A stretch of DNA of 64,000 nucleotides from Sphingobium aromaticiconvertens (GCF_037154075.1 NZ_JBANRJ010000001.1:2289501-2353500); one strand, 5' to 3'. Shown: positions 25,578-35,321, numbered from the stretch's first letter. Program-made: numbers and translations. The notes: generated by a model from the sequence alone, not told the origin.

Positions 25578-26138
25578 ATGGATAATCCGATATTCTACAC
25601 CGGGCAGTTCCTGCTGGCGATGCCTGGCATTGGCGATATGCGTTTCGACCATTCGGTAATCGCCCTGTGCGCGCATGATGAAAATGGCGCGATGGGCATT
25701 GCGGTGGGGGAGGAACTGGAGGACGTCTCGCTCAGCGACCTGCTCGCCAATTTCGACATCGACCCTGGCGATATAGGGGATCAGCCCGTCCTGCGCGGCG
25801 GTCCGGTGGAGCCGCAGCGTGGTTTCGTCCTGCATTCGCTCGACTGGGGCGGGCAGAATATGATCCAGGTCGATGACCGATGGGGCCTGTCCGGCTCGAT
25901 CGACATATTGCGCGCCATCGCCGAGGGGCGGGGGCCGCGTCGCTATCTCGTCGCGCTGGGCTATGCGGGCTGGGGACCGGGGCAGTTGGAGGCGGAAATG
26001 GCGCGCTACGGCTGGTTTACGACACCGGCGGATCCCGACCTGTTGTTCGACCCGCATACGCATCGCAAATGGGCCGGTGCCTTTGCCGCCGCGGGAATCG
26101 ACACGGCAATGCTGGTCTCGGACGCCGGCTCCGCTTAA
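25578..26138 (+). CDS. YqgE/AlgH family protein
   Basis: A 186-aa cytoplasmic protein of the DUF179 fold: starts F-Y-T-G-Q-F-L-L-A-M-P-G-I-G-D, then A-M-G-I-A-V-G, R-G-G-P-V-E-P-Q-R-G-F-V-L-H, and G-Y-A-G-W-G-P-G-Q-L-E-A-E. These are clear family markers. The biochemical role is unsettled; AlgH was linked to alginate regulation in Pseudomonas. The start at 25578 is the only ATG giving the family N-terminus. Divergent from the peroxiredoxin gene. Confidence 0.92.
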   Translation: MDNPIFYTGQFLLAMPGIGDMRFDHSVIALCAHDENGAMGIAVGEELEDVSLSDLLANFDIDPGDIGDQPVLRGGPVEPQRGFVLHSLDWGGQNMIQVDDRWGLSGSIDILRAIAEGRGPRRYLVALGYAGWGPGQLEAEMARYGWFTTPADPDLLFDPHTHRKWAGAFAAAGIDTAMLVSDAGSA

Positions 26139-26141
26139 CAC

Positions 26142-26157
26142 ATAAAGAAATCTTTAT
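26142..26157. promoter_or_regulatory. Palindromic operator-like site upstream of ahcY
   Basis: A perfect 7-bp inverted repeat ATAAAGA-AA-TCTTTAT lies 3 bp after the yqgE stop and about 105 bp before ahcY. It is strikingly AT-rich against the GC-rich surroundings and has the form of a winged-helix operator. ArsR-type SahR regulators control SAH/methionine genes in several proteobacteria, so such a site before ahcY is sensible; assignment to SahR is inference. Confidence 0.6.
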
Positions 26158-26210
26158 ATTGGGTTGCACGGCTGTCCACGGGTTGGTATTGACGCGCATC
26201 GTTGCCGTTG

Positions 26211-26247
26211 CTCCGTTCGGAGTGCGGCGCTTCACGCACGCCTTTTT
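26211..26247 (+). promoter_or_regulatory. Terminator-like hairpins in the ahcY leader
   Basis: CTCCG-TT-CGGAG (26211-26222) is followed by GTGCG / CGCAC (26222-26239) and then CC-TTTTT (26241-26247), 14 bp before the GTG start. The two stems share base 26222 and could be alternative structures. The form suggests attenuation, or only the yqgE terminator; I did not find the SAH-riboswitch core. Confidence 0.35.
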
Positions 26248-26261
26248 ACGGAGAATATCCA

Positions 26262-27680
26262 GTGGCCACAGCCTCCGCCACCGCCGTCCAGGATTATGTA
26301 ATCTCGGACATCAGCCTTGCCGCCTTTGGTCGCAAGGAAATGGACATCGCGGAAACCGAGATGCCGGGCCTGATGGCTCTGCGCAAGGAATTCGGCCCGT
26401 CGCAGCCGCTGAAGGGCGCACGGATCACCGGTTCGCTGCACATGACGATCCAGACCGCCGTCCTGATCGAGACGCTGACGGCGCTGGGCGCGCAGGTCCG
26501 CTGGGCCACCTGCAACATCTATTCGACGCAGGATCACGCCGCCGCCGCCATCGCCGCCTCGGGCGTGCCGGTGTTCGCGGTGAAGGGTGAGAGCCTTCAG
26601 GAATATTGGGATTATGTCGAGCGCATCTTCGACTGGCACAGCGACGAATCGGGCGTCTGCAACCTGATCCTCGACGATGGCGGCGACGCCACCATGTTCG
26701 CGCTGTGGGGCGCACGGGTCGAGGCGGGCGAAGAACTCTTCACGCCGACCAATGAAGAAGAGGAAATCTTCTGCGCCGTGCTGAAGCGCGTCCTGGCCGA
26801 GCGTCCCGGCTTCCTGACCAGGACGGTCGCCGCCATCAAGGGCGTGTCGGAAGAAACCACCACCGGCGTCCACCGCCTGTATGAGCTGGCCAAGAAGGGC
26901 AAGCTGCCCTTCCCGGCGATCAACGTGAACGACAGCGTCACCAAGTCGAAGTTCGACAATCTTTATGGTTGCAAGGAATCGCTGGTCGACGCGATCCGTC
27001 GCGGCACCGACGTCATGCTGGCGGGCAAGGTCGCCTGCGTCGCTGGCTTTGGTGATGTCGGCAAGGGTTCGGCCGCCTCGCTCCGCAATGGCGGCGCGCG
27101 CGTCCTCGTCACCGAAGTCGATCCGATCTGCGCGTTGCAGGCGGCGATGGAGGGCTATGAGGTCGTGACGATGGAAGACGCGGCCACCCGCGCCGACATC
27201 TTCGTCACCGCGACCGGCAATGCCGACGTGCTGACCGTCGATCATATGCGCGCGATGAAGAATATGGCGATCGTCTGCAACATCGGCCATTTCGACAGCG
27301 AAATCCAGATTGCGGGCCTGTCCAACATGAAGTGGACCGAGGTGAAACCGCAGGTCGACGAAGTCGAGTTCCCCGATGGCAAGAAGATCATCGTTCTGTC
27401 GAAGGGCCGTCTGGTCAATCTGGGCAACGCCACCGGCCACCCCAGCTTCGTCATGTCCGCCAGCTTCACCAACCAGACGCTGGCCCAGATCGAACTGTGG
27501 ACCAAGAGCGAGACCTACGGCAATGACGTCTATGTCCTGCCCAAGCATCTGGACGAAAAGGTCGCCGAACTGCACCTGTCGAAGCTGGGCGTAAAGCTCA
27601 CCCAGCTTACCCAGAAGCAGGCCGACTATATCGGCGTGCCGGTCGAAGGCCCGTTCAAGCCGGATCATTATCGCTACTGA
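26262..27680 (+). CDS. ahcY: Adenosylhomocysteinase (SAH hydrolase)
   Basis: Cytoplasmic NAD-dependent enzyme (472 aa) splitting S-adenosylhomocysteine into adenosine and homocysteine, which relieves inhibition of methyltransferases. NAD loop G262-F-G-D-V-G-K-G269; substrate parts [31 protein letters not shown] and the C-terminal K-P-D-H-Y-R-Y are all family hallmarks. The start is GTG at 26262 with GGAG upstream; the frame is open from 26202 but without a matching SD. Single gene with its own terminator. Confidence 0.97.
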   Translation: MATASATAVQDYVISDISLAAFGRKEMDIAETEMPGLMALRKEFGPSQPLKGARITGSLHMTIQTAVLIETLTALGAQVRWATCNIYSTQDHAAAAIAASGVPVFAVKGESLQEYWDYVERIFDWHSDESGVCNLILDDGGDATMFALWGARVEAGEELFTPTNEEEEIFCAVLKRVLAERPGFLTRTVAAIKGVSEETTTGVHRLYELAKKGKLPFPAINVNDSVTKSKFDNLYGCKESLVDAIRRGTDVMLAGKVACVAGFGDVGKGSAASLRNGGARVLVTEVDPICALQAAMEGYEVVTMEDAATRADIFVTATGNADVLTVDHMRAMKNMAIVCNIGHFDSEIQIAGLSNMKWTEVKPQVDEVEFPDGKKIIVLSKGRLVNLGNATGHPSFVMSASFTNQTLAQIELWTKSETYGNDVYVLPKHLDEKVAELHLSKLGVKLTQLTQKQADYIGVPVEGPFKPDHYRY

Positions 27681-27701
27681 TCCGCGCCACAGTATCGGAT
27701 G

Positions 27702-27736
27702 AAGAAGGGAGGGTTCGGCGTGAACCCTCCCTTCTT
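27702..27736 (+). terminator. Intrinsic terminator of ahcY
   Basis: A perfect stem of up to 15 bp (AAGAAGGGAGGGTTC / GAACCCTCCCTTCTT) with loop GGCGT ends in TTT, 21 bp after the ahcY stop. It isolates ahcY from the divL cluster. Confidence 0.85.
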
Positions 27737-27807
27737 TGCGTTAAGCGCTTCACCATGGGAACGCTTTGGGTTAGTCCGGGGCCGATGTTGCCCTGTCCTT
27801 TTGCCAA

Positions 27808-30156
27808 ATGATGACGATCACGCCCCTTGCCGCGCTTCTTCTGGGCGTCGTGCTGGCGCTGTGGCTGGGCGCATCCGTCTGGGCGCTGGTCACGGGCTTT
27901 TCGATGCGGCGGCAGGGCGCCCATGCACAGGGGCAACTGGACCGGCTGACCGCTATCCTTGAGTCCGCGCCCGCTATCGTCGCCGTCATCCGTCCCGATG
28001 GCCAGTTGGAGGTGGCGGACAGGCTCGCGGGCTGGCTGGGCAAGGATCGGGTGCCCAATTTCGCGTCCGAACTGGTTGCGCCCGATGGCGGGCTGGAGCC
28101 GGCCGATGCGGAAAGCCTGGCGCGCGACATTGCCGCCGCGCAGCGTGCGGGCAAGCCCTTTTCCCGGCCCGTCCATGCTGTCGGATCGGCCCGCCTGCTG
28201 CTGGTGCGCGGCGCGCCGGCCGGTGCAAGCATCGCGGGCGCAGGCAGCGTCATGCTCTGGCTGTTCGACGCGACGGAGAGCCAGTCGGAGATCAACGCCC
28301 TTCAGGGGCAGGTGGCGCAATTGCGCGAGGCTCTGGAAACGATTGCGGGCCTCATGGAATCCGCGCCGCTCCCGATCTGGCACCGTGGTCCCGACATGCG
28401 TCTCAGCCTGGTCAACAGCGCCTATGTGGAGGCAGTGGACGGCGGCGACGCGGCCAAGGTCATCGCCGAGGGGATTGAGCTGGTCGAGCCGGTCGAGGGG
28501 CTGACCCCCGCACGGGCTGCGGCGGCGGCCGCTGAGGACGGGCATCCGATCGAGCGGATGGTGCCCGCCACGATTGACGGCGAACGGCGCACCATGCGCG
28601 TCATCGACGTGCCCTTGGGCGCGGCGGGTGTGGCGGGCTTTGCCCTCGACCAGCATGAACTGGAGCAGGCGCGGGTCGAGCATCGCCGGTTTGAGGGCGC
28701 GCAACGCGACCTGCTCGATCGCCTGTCCGCCGGTGTCGCGCAGTTCGGCCCGGATCGCTCCTTACGTTTCTGGAACCAGCCCTTCATGAGCCTGTTCGCG
28801 CTGGAACAGATCCATCTGGCCGACGGCCCGGCGTTCGAGCGGGTGCTGGACCGGATGCGAGAGACGGGGCGTATTCCCGAACATCGCGATTTCCCCGCCT
28901 GGCGCGGTGAACGACGCGACTGGTTCCTGTCGCCCGACGCCAAGGAAGAAACCTGGCTGCTGGCGGACGGCGCGCATCTGCGGGTCTTTGCCCAGCCGCT
29001 GCCCGATGGTGGCCTGCTGCTGATCTTCGAGGATCGCACCGAGCAGGTGCAACTGTCGAGCGCACGGGATACGCTGCTGCGTGTCCGCACCGCGACCTTC
29101 GACAATCTGTTCGAGGCGATCGGAGTCTTCTCGCAAGACGGTCGATTGCATCTGTGGAACAGCCGCTTCCGTACCCTGTGGAATCTGGGTGAGGAGCAAC
29201 TCGCCGCGCATCCCCGGATCGACGACCTGATGCGCCTCGTCCAGTCGCGCCTCGCCAAGCCGCATCAATCCAATCTGGTGCGCGAACTGGTCCGTGCAGC
29301 GACGGTCGAGCGCAAGCAGCGCGTCGGCCATGTCGGCTTTGCCGATGGCCGGACGTTCGAGTTTGCCGCCATTCCGCTGCCGGACGGCAACGCGCTTTTC
29401 ACCATGCTGGACGTTACCGACAGCCGCCGCATCGAACAGGTGTTGCGTGACCGGAACGATGCGCTGGAACAGACCGACAAGATCAAGACCGCCTTCGTCA
29501 CCAATATGAGCTATGAACTGCGCACGCCGCTGACCACGATCGCGGGTTTCGCCGAGATGATGAGCCATGGCTATGCCGGTGCGTTGAGTGACATGGCCAA
29601 GGATTATGTCGATGGCATCATGGAGAGCACGGGCCGCCTGTCGCAACTGATCGAGAATGTGCTGGACCTGACGCAGAGCGAGGCGGGCACCCTGCCGATC
29701 GAGAAGAAGCCGACTGACCTTGCCGATCTGGCGCGGTCCAGTGCGGGCCGGATCACGGCGGCGGCGAAGGAAAAGGGCATCGACTTCGCGATCGACCTGC
29801 AACCCTCGCTGGGCCGCGCCCATTGCGATGCGCGCAGGGTCGGTCAGGCGCTGGACCAGTTGCTCGACAACGCGCTGCGCTATTCCCCGCCGGGCGCGCG
29901 CATATTGTTGCATGGGGACGGGCAGGGGCCACGCGCCCGGTTGATCGTGTCGGACAATGGGCCGGGCATGTCCTCCACGCAACTGGCCGCGATCTTCGAT
30001 CCTGCGATCCGGACCGAGCAGGCGCAGCGTGGCGAAAGCGCGGCGGTCGGCCTGCCGCTCGCCCGTCAGTTGGCCGAAGCGCATGGCGGCACGCTGAACC
30101 TTGTGTCGGAACCGGGGCAGGGGACGATGGCGATGCTGGACTTGCCCCGTGGCTGA
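27808..30156 (+). CDS. divL: DivL-like cell-cycle sensor kinase homologue with Tyr H-box
   Basis: A 782-aa protein: one N-terminal membrane helix (about 5-27), several PAS-like domains (about 45-520), then DHp and HATPase domains. The H-box reads F-V-T-N-M-S-Y-E-L-R-T-P-L, with Tyr569 where histidine kinases have the phospho-acceptor His. An N-box (L-D-Q-L-L-D-N-A-L-R-Y), G1 (D-N-G-P-G-M) and G2 (V-G-L-P-L-A-R) remain. Caulobacter DivL (known) has the same His-to-Tyr change, similar length and layout; it senses DivK and steers CckA. The gene opens a cluster, and tsaE overlaps its 3' end by 8 bp. Confidence 0.9.
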   Translation: MMTITPLAALLLGVVLALWLGASVWALVTGFSMRRQGAHAQGQLDRLTAILESAPAIVAVIRPDGQLEVADRLAGWLGKDRVPNFASELVAPDGGLEPADAESLARDIAAAQRAGKPFSRPVHAVGSARLLLVRGAPAGASIAGAGSVMLWLFDATESQSEINALQGQVAQLREALETIAGLMESAPLPIWHRGPDMRLSLVNSAYVEAVDGGDAAKVIAEGIELVEPVEGLTPARAAAAAAEDGHPIERMVPATIDGERRTMRVIDVPLGAAGVAGFALDQHELEQARVEHRRFEGAQRDLLDRLSAGVAQFGPDRSLRFWNQPFMSLFALEQIHLADGPAFERVLDRMRETGRIPEHRDFPAWRGERRDWFLSPDAKEETWLLADGAHLRVFAQPLPDGGLLLIFEDRTEQVQLSSARDTLLRVRTATFDNLFEAIGVFSQDGRLHLWNSRFRTLWNLGEEQLAAHPRIDDLMRLVQSRLAKPHQSNLVRELVRAATVERKQRVGHVGFADGRTFEFAAIPLPDGNALFTMLDVTDSRRIEQVLRDRNDALEQTDKIKTAFVTNMSYELRTPLTTIAGFAEMMSHGYAGALSDMAKDYVDGIMESTGRLSQLIENVLDLTQSEAGTLPIEKKPTDLADLARSSAGRITAAAKEKGIDFAIDLQPSLGRAHCDARRVGQALDQLLDNALRYSPPGARILLHGDGQGPRARLIVSDNGPGMSSTQLAAIFDPAIRTEQAQRGESAAVGLPLARQLAEAHGGTLNLVSEPGQGTMAMLDLPRG

Positions 30157-30613
30157 CGCAGCAGACGAACGCCTCTTGCCGGATGAAGCCGCGATGCTGG
30201 CGCTGGGCGGGCGAATCGCGGGACAGGCGCGAATGGGCGACGTGATCGCGCTGGAAGGCGGGCTGGGCGCGGGCAAGACGACGCTGGCGCGTGGCATCCT
30301 CGCGGGCCTTGGCCTTGCGGGTGAGGCACCCAGCCCCAGTTTCGCGATCGTTCAGCCCTATGACGTGCCGGAGGTCCGGCTGCCGGTCGCCCATGTCGAC
30401 CTGTATCGGCTGGACGGGCGGGAGGAGACGCAGGAACTGGGGCTGGAAGAGTATCTGCTCGACAGCCTGCTGATCATCGAATGGCCCGACCGGCTGGGCG
30501 CTGGCCTGTGGGATCATGCCCTGCATCTGACCATAGACGATGACGAAACCGGCGGTCGGCGCTTGACAGCGCGGGTGCCGGACGGTTGGAGGGACAGATG
30601 GTCCCAGATATGA
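30149..30613 (+). CDS. tsaE: tRNA threonylcarbamoyladenosine biosynthesis ATPase TsaE
   Basis: A 154-aa P-loop ATPase that with TsaB and TsaD makes the t6A37 modification of ANN-decoding tRNAs. Walker A GGLGAGKTT (37-45), P-S-P-S-F-A-I-V, H-V-D-L-Y-R-L and E-W-P-D-R are family motifs. The start is GTG at 30149, inside the divL 3' end (8-bp overlap), suggesting coupled translation. The next gene starts 16 bp before its stop. Confidence 0.95.
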   Translation: MADAADERLLPDEAAMLALGGRIAGQARMGDVIALEGGLGAGKTTLARGILAGLGLAGEAPSPSFAIVQPYDVPEVRLPVAHVDLYRLDGREETQELGLEEYLLDSLLIIEWPDRLGAGLWDHALHLTIDDDETGGRRLTARVPDGWRDRWSQI

Positions 30614-31611
30614 TCCCGCCCGCAACCGCCCCCTTGTTTCTGGAACAGGCGGGATGGCCTCATGCCGCCATCGTGCCACTGGCGGGCGACGCTTCCTTCC
30701 GCCGTTATTTCCGGGTGATCGAGGGCGGTCGCCGTGCCGTGCTGATGGACGCGCCGCCCCCCACAGAGGATCCGCGCCCTTTCATCGCCATTGCCGAGCA
30801 TCTGTGCCAGCAGGGCTTTGCCGCCCCCGCCATTCTCGCCCGCGACCTTAACGAAGGTCTGGTGCTGATCGAGGATTTCGGCGATCTGCGGCTCAAGGAA
30901 TATCTGGAGGATCAGCCGGGCGAGGAATTGGCCGTCTACGCCCGCGCCATCGACCTGCTTGCCGACCTGCACCAGCGACCGGTGGCCGACGTGCCGCCCT
31001 ATGATCGTGCCGTCTATCTGCGCGAGGCAGGATTGCTCACCGAATGGTACGCCCCCGCGACCGGCCTTGTCGTCGATGCACCGGCCTATGTCGCGGCATG
31101 GGAAGCGGTGCTGCCGCTGGTCGAGCAGGGCAGCGCGCCTGTCGTCACGGTGCTGCGCGACTATCATGCCGAAAATATCATGCTGATCGACCGGCCCGAA
31201 GCGAAGGGCTTCAATGCTCATGGTCTGGGCCTGCTGGATTTTCAGGACGCGCTGGCCGGACACCCCGCCTATGATCTCGTCTCGCTGCTTCAGGATGCGC
31301 GGCGCGACGTGCCAGCGGAAACGGAAGCGGCCATGCTGGCCCATTATAAGGCGGTGGCGACACCGGGCGCGGATTTCGACGCCGCTTATGCAATATTGGG
31401 CGCGCAACGGAACGCAAAGATCATCGGCATCTTCACCCGCCTGTGGAAGCGGGATGGGAAGGCGCGCTATTTGTCCTACATGCCGCGTATGTGGGGATTG
31501 CTGGAGCGCGATCTGGCGCATCCCGCCCTGGCGCCGGTGGCGGACTGGTTCGCCGCCAACATTCCCGCTGACAAGCGCCATGACGCGCTGGTCGCGTTCG
31601 CGCCCGAATGA
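30598..31611 (+). CDS. amgK: N-acetylmuramate/N-acetylglucosamine kinase AmgK
   Basis: A 337-aa member of the aminoglycoside phosphotransferase/choline-kinase fold: N-lobe G-D-A-S-F-R-R-Y-F-R-V, catalytic loop L-R-D-Y-H-A-E-N-I-M and metal-binding L-L-D-F-Q-D-A. Next to murU it is best read as AmgK, which phosphorylates MurNAc (and GlcNAc) at C1 in the MurU peptidoglycan-recycling route that bypasses de novo UDP-MurNAc synthesis. The ATG at 30598 has GGAGG just upstream and overlaps tsaE by 16 bp. Confidence 0.9.
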   Translation: MVPDMIPPATAPLFLEQAGWPHAAIVPLAGDASFRRYFRVIEGGRRAVLMDAPPPTEDPRPFIAIAEHLCQQGFAAPAILARDLNEGLVLIEDFGDLRLKEYLEDQPGEELAVYARAIDLLADLHQRPVADVPPYDRAVYLREAGLLTEWYAPATGLVVDAPAYVAAWEAVLPLVEQGSAPVVTVLRDYHAENIMLIDRPEAKGFNAHGLGLLDFQDALAGHPAYDLVSLLQDARRDVPAETEAAMLAHYKAVATPGADFDAAYAILGAQRNAKIIGIFTRLWKRDGKARYLSYMPRMWGLLERDLAHPALAPVADWFAANIPADKRHDALVAFAPE

Positions 31612-31636
31612 TCGATCCCCATATGATCGAGGCTGT

Positions 31637-32347
31637 ATGATCGATAGGGCAATGCTGATGGCGGCGGGCCTGGGTAAACGGATGCGTCCGCTTACCGCGA
31701 CCCGGCCCAAACCGCTGGTGAAGGTTGCGGGCAGGGCGCTGATGGACCATGCGCTGGCGCGGATGGAGGCAGGCGGCATCCGCCAGGTCGTGGTCAACGT
31801 CCATTATCTCGCCGACACGGTCGAAGCGCATCTGCGCGTGCGTAAGGGCGATACGCAGTTCCTGATCTCCGATGAGCGGGCGAAGCTGCTGGAAACGGGC
31901 GGCGGCCTGATGCGGGCAAAGCCGCTGCTGGGCGACGCGCCCTTTTTCTGCGCCAACAGCGATAATCTCTGGGTCGATGGCCCGCGTGAGACATTCGACA
32001 TGATGCGTTCGCTCTGGGACGCGGACCGGATGGATGCGCTGCTGCTGCTGGTGCCGCTGGCGCGGGCGCAGTGCCACAGCGGTCAGGGCGATTTCCACAT
32101 GGATGCCGCTGGCCGCCTGTCCCGGCGCAAACCCTCCCATGTCGCCCCCTTCGTCTTCACCGGCGTCCAGATCCTCTCGCCCAATTTGCTGGTCGATCCG
32201 CCGGGCGACGTTTTCTCGACCAATATCTTCTGGAACCGCGCCATGCAGGCCGGACGGCTCTATGGCGTGTCGCATCAGGGCCTGTGGTTCGATGTCGGCA
32301 CGCCGCAGGCGATTCCGGTGGTTGAGGCGATGCTGGCGCATGGGTGA
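31637..32347 (+). CDS. murU: N-acetylmuramate alpha-1-phosphate uridylyltransferase MurU
   Basis: A 236-aa nucleotidyltransferase: signature L-M-A-A-G-L-G-K-R-M-R-P-L-T, then R-P-K-P-L-V-K-V-A-G, D-E, L-E-T-G-G-G and N-S-D-N. Directly after amgK it should turn MurNAc-1-P and UTP into UDP-MurNAc, completing the recycling pathway. The ATG at 31637 follows GAGG. addB begins inside its 3' end (8-bp overlap). Confidence 0.92.
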   Translation: MIDRAMLMAAGLGKRMRPLTATRPKPLVKVAGRALMDHALARMEAGGIRQVVVNVHYLADTVEAHLRVRKGDTQFLISDERAKLLETGGGLMRAKPLLGDAPFFCANSDNLWVDGPRETFDMMRSLWDADRMDALLLLVPLARAQCHSGQGDFHMDAAGRLSRRKPSHVAPFVFTGVQILSPNLLVDPPGDVFSTNIFWNRAMQAGRLYGVSHQGLWFDVGTPQAIPVVEAMLAHG

Positions 32348-35321
32348 TCGAAGCCGGCCTGCCGTCTATACGATCCCCGCGCATCGCGCCTTTGCCGACG
32401 CGCTCGCCACCGGGCTGATCGCCCAGCATGGCGGCGACCCCATGGCGCTGGCGCGGGGCATGATATTGCTGCCCAATAACCGCGCGGTCCGCGCCGTCAG
32501 CGATGCCTTCGTCCGCAAATCGAACGGTGGCTTGCTGCTGCCCCGGCTGGTGCCGATCGGCGACCCGGATCTGGGCGAGCGGCTGGGCAGCGCGCTCGAC
32601 CCCATCGGCGCCGGGCCACAACTCCCGCCCGCCATCGACCCGATGCGCCGCCAGATGCTGCTCGCCCGCATGGTGCAGGAGGTGCGCGCCGCTCATGGCC
32701 AGCCAGTGGATGCGGGCGAAGCGATCCGTTTGGGGCAGGCATTGGCCACGGTGCTGGACCAGATGCAGGTGGAACGGGTGCCGGTATCGGCGCTCAAGCT
32801 GGACTTGCCAGAGGAGTTGTCCGCGCATTGGCAGCACTCGCTCGACCTGCTCAGGATATTGCTCGATCGCTGGCCGCAGTTACTGGACCAACGGGGCATG
32901 ATCGACCTTGTCGACCGGCGCAACCGGCTGTTCGATCATATCGCCGCGCGCTGGGCGGATGCGCCGCCGCAGGGTTTTGTCGTGGCGGCGGGTGTCTCGA
33001 CCACCGCGCCCGCCGTCGCCGGGTTGCTTTCCCGTATCGCCCATATGCCGCGCGGACAGGTCGTGTTCGCGGCGCTGGACCAAAATTTGTCGCAGGAGCA
33101 ATGGGACGCGATCGGCCCGTTCGATCCCGATCCCGTGACGGGCCGCGCCCCTCCGCCCAACGAAACCCATCCCCAATATGCCCTGAAACGCCTGCTCGAC
33201 ATCATGAGCCTGACGCGCGACGATGTGGCGTCATGGAAATGGGGCAGCGAGCATGATGCCCGTGCCGTGCGGGGCCGCAACATCTCCAACGCCATGCTGC
33301 CGCCCCGGCTGACGGGAAGCTGGCGTAACCTGAAGACCGCCGATCGCTCCTTGAGCGGGGTCGAGGCGATCGAACTGGCGACCCCCGGTGAGGAAGCGCA
33401 GGTCATCGCCATCGCCCTGCGCGAAGCGCTGGAAACGCCGGAACGCACCGCTGCTTTGGTCACGCCAGACCGCCAGTTGGCGACCCGCGTGTCCGCGCAT
33501 CTCAAGCGCTGGGGCATAGAGGCGGACGACAGCGCCGGGCAACCACTGTCCCATTTGCCGCCCGGAACGCTGCTGATCGCATTGGCAGAGGGGGTGGCGG
33601 AAAAGTTCGCGCCCGTCGCCTTGCTGGCGCTGCTCAAGCATCCGCTGGTGATGCGGGGTGAAGGGCGGCTTGCATGGCTGGAGGGGGTGCGGACCCTCGA
33701 CCTGCTGCTGCGCGGCCCCCGGCCCCCTGCGGGCATCGTCGGGATCGACCTGCTGGTGGAGCCGCGTGAGGGGGAGGATCGACAGGATCGGCTCCGCGCG
33801 CAGGTGCGCGGCTGGTGGCCGCAGGCGCGTGCGCTGCTGGCGCCGCTGGAGATGGACTTCGCCAATGCCCGCGACCTTGCGGCCCAGATTGCCGCGCTGC
33901 GCGATCATGCAGGCGCGCTCAGTGGCGACATGGTCTGGGCCGGGCATCAGGGCCATGCCGCCGCCGCGCTGATCGGCGATGTGGAGGCGGCAGCGCATGA
34001 AGGGCCAAAGGATGCCGACATCCGCGCGCTGCCTGCGCTGCTCGACCATCTGCTGGGTGCGCAGGCCGTGCGACCGCCGCAGGGCGGGCATCCCCGCATT
34101 TCCATTCTGGGCCTGATCGAAGCGCAGTTGATGCAGGCGGACCTGATGATCCTTGCGGGCCTTAACGAAGGCACATGGCCCGGCCTGTCCGCGCCCGACC
34201 CGTGGCTGGCTCCGCGCATCCGCCGCGAACTGGGCTTGCCGGGGCTGGAGACGCGGATCGGCCTTGCCGCCCATGACTTTGCGAGCGCTTTGGGCGCACC
34301 AAAAATACTTATCACCCGCGCGCGTCGCGGCACGAGCGGTCCGGCGGTCGCCTCGCGCTTCTGGCTACGTTTGCGTGCGATGAGCGGGCCGCAATGGACG
34401 CAGGCGGAGCGCTACGCCGCTTTCGCCCAGTCGCTCGACGATCCGGGCGTGCATGCGCCCGCCAGCCGCCCCGCGCCCCGGCCACCGGTCTCGGCCCGCC
34501 CCCGCCTGATCCCCGTCACCGACGTCGACCGGCTAAAGGCTGATCCCTATGCTTTCTACGCCAAACGGCTGCTCCGCCTCGCGCGGCTCGACCCGATCGA
34601 CGCCGATCCCAGCGCCGCGTGGCGCGGCACGGCGGTGCATGAAATCCTGCAACATTGGGGCGAGGCGGGCGTGCTGGACCCTGCCGACCTTGAACGGCGC
34701 GCCATCGCCATGTTCGCCCGCGCCGACGCCCACCCCTTGCTCCGCGCGCTCTGGCAGCCACGTCTGCTGGAAGCGATCCGCTGGATCGCCGCAGAGGTCG
34801 CCGCCGACCGCGTCGAAGGCCGCACCATATTGCTGGTCGAACAGGAAGGGCGGGCGGAGATTGCCGGGGTGACGCTCACCGGAAAGGCCGACCGCATCGA
34901 CCGGATGCCCGACGGAAAACTCGCCATCGTCGACTACAAGACCGGCAAGCCCCCCAGCGCGCGGGCGGTCAAGGCGGGCTATTCCCTACAGCTCGGCCTG
35001 CTGGGCCTGATCGCCGAATCCAACAACGGCTTCAAACCCCTCGACGGCGTCCAGATCACCGACCGTTTCGAATATTGGTCCCTCGCCAAAAAGGGCGACC
35101 AGTTCGGCTATCGCGAAAGCCCCGTCGACCCCGCAGGAAAACGCGACAAGATCATCAGCGCCGACTTCACCGCCTTCGTCTATGAACAGTTCACACAAGC
35201 CGCTGGCAATTGGCTGACCGGCGATGCGCCCTTCCGCGCCGAGATCAACCCCGAGGTCGCCAGCTATGGCGACTATGACCAATTGATGCGGCTGGAGGAA
35301 TGGTATGGCCGCAGCGACTGA
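32340..35321 (+). CDS. addB: AddB, nuclease/helicase-like subunit of AddAB
   Basis: A 993-aa partner of AddA in the AddAB helicase-nuclease that resects double-strand breaks for RecA loading. The alphaproteobacterial AddB pattern is seen: an N-terminal helicase-like portion (P-N-N-R-A-V-R-A at about 44) and a C-terminal PD-(D/E)xK nuclease (G-K-A-D-R-I-D-R-M...A-I-V-D-Y-K-T-G-K at about 855-880). I see no strong N-terminal Walker A like that of Firmicute AddB. The start overlaps murU by 8 bp; addA overlaps its end by 17 bp, so the two are coupled. Confidence 0.94.
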   Translation: MGDRSRPAVYTIPAHRAFADALATGLIAQHGGDPMALARGMILLPNNRAVRAVSDAFVRKSNGGLLLPRLVPIGDPDLGERLGSALDPIGAGPQLPPAIDPMRRQMLLARMVQEVRAAHGQPVDAGEAIRLGQALATVLDQMQVERVPVSALKLDLPEELSAHWQHSLDLLRILLDRWPQLLDQRGMIDLVDRRNRLFDHIAARWADAPPQGFVVAAGVSTTAPAVAGLLSRIAHMPRGQVVFAALDQNLSQEQWDAIGPFDPDPVTGRAPPPNETHPQYALKRLLDIMSLTRDDVASWKWGSEHDARAVRGRNISNAMLPPRLTGSWRNLKTADRSLSGVEAIELATPGEEAQVIAIALREALETPERTAALVTPDRQLATRVSAHLKRWGIEADDSAGQPLSHLPPGTLLIALAEGVAEKFAPVALLALLKHPLVMRGEGRLAWLEGVRTLDLLLRGPRPPAGIVGIDLLVEPREGEDRQDRLRAQVRGWWPQARALLAPLEMDFANARDLAAQIAALRDHAGALSGDMVWAGHQGHAAAALIGDVEAAAHEGPKDADIRALPALLDHLLGAQAVRPPQGGHPRISILGLIEAQLMQADLMILAGLNEGTWPGLSAPDPWLAPRIRRELGLPGLETRIGLAAHDFASALGAPKILITRARRGTSGPAVASRFWLRLRAMSGPQWTQAERYAAFAQSLDDPGVHAPASRPAPRPPVSARPRLIPVTDVDRLKADPYAFYAKRLLRLARLDPIDADPSAAWRGTAVHEILQHWGEAGVLDPADLERRAIAMFARADAHPLLRALWQPRLLEAIRWIAAEVAADRVEGRTILLVEQEGRAEIAGVTLTGKADRIDRMPDGKLAIVDYKTGKPPSARAVKAGYSLQLGLLGLIAESNNGFKPLDGVQITDRFEYWSLAKKGDQFGYRESPVDPAGKRDKIISADFTAFVYEQFTQAAGNWLTGDAPFRAEINPEVASYGDYDQLMRLEEWYGRSD

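Noticed and set aside
26158..26261. SAH riboswitch before ahcY
   Set aside because: The conserved core of that aptamer could not be found on reading; only a palindrome and short hairpins are present. An Infernal search would settle it.
26232..27668. 478-codon open frame antisense to ahcY
   Set aside because: Shadow of ahcY; composition is rich in Asp, Gly, Arg and His, as expected from the reverse strand of GC-rich codons.
28762..30297. 511-codon open frame antisense to divL
   Set aside because: Shadow frame spanning a gene boundary with no SD or family pattern.
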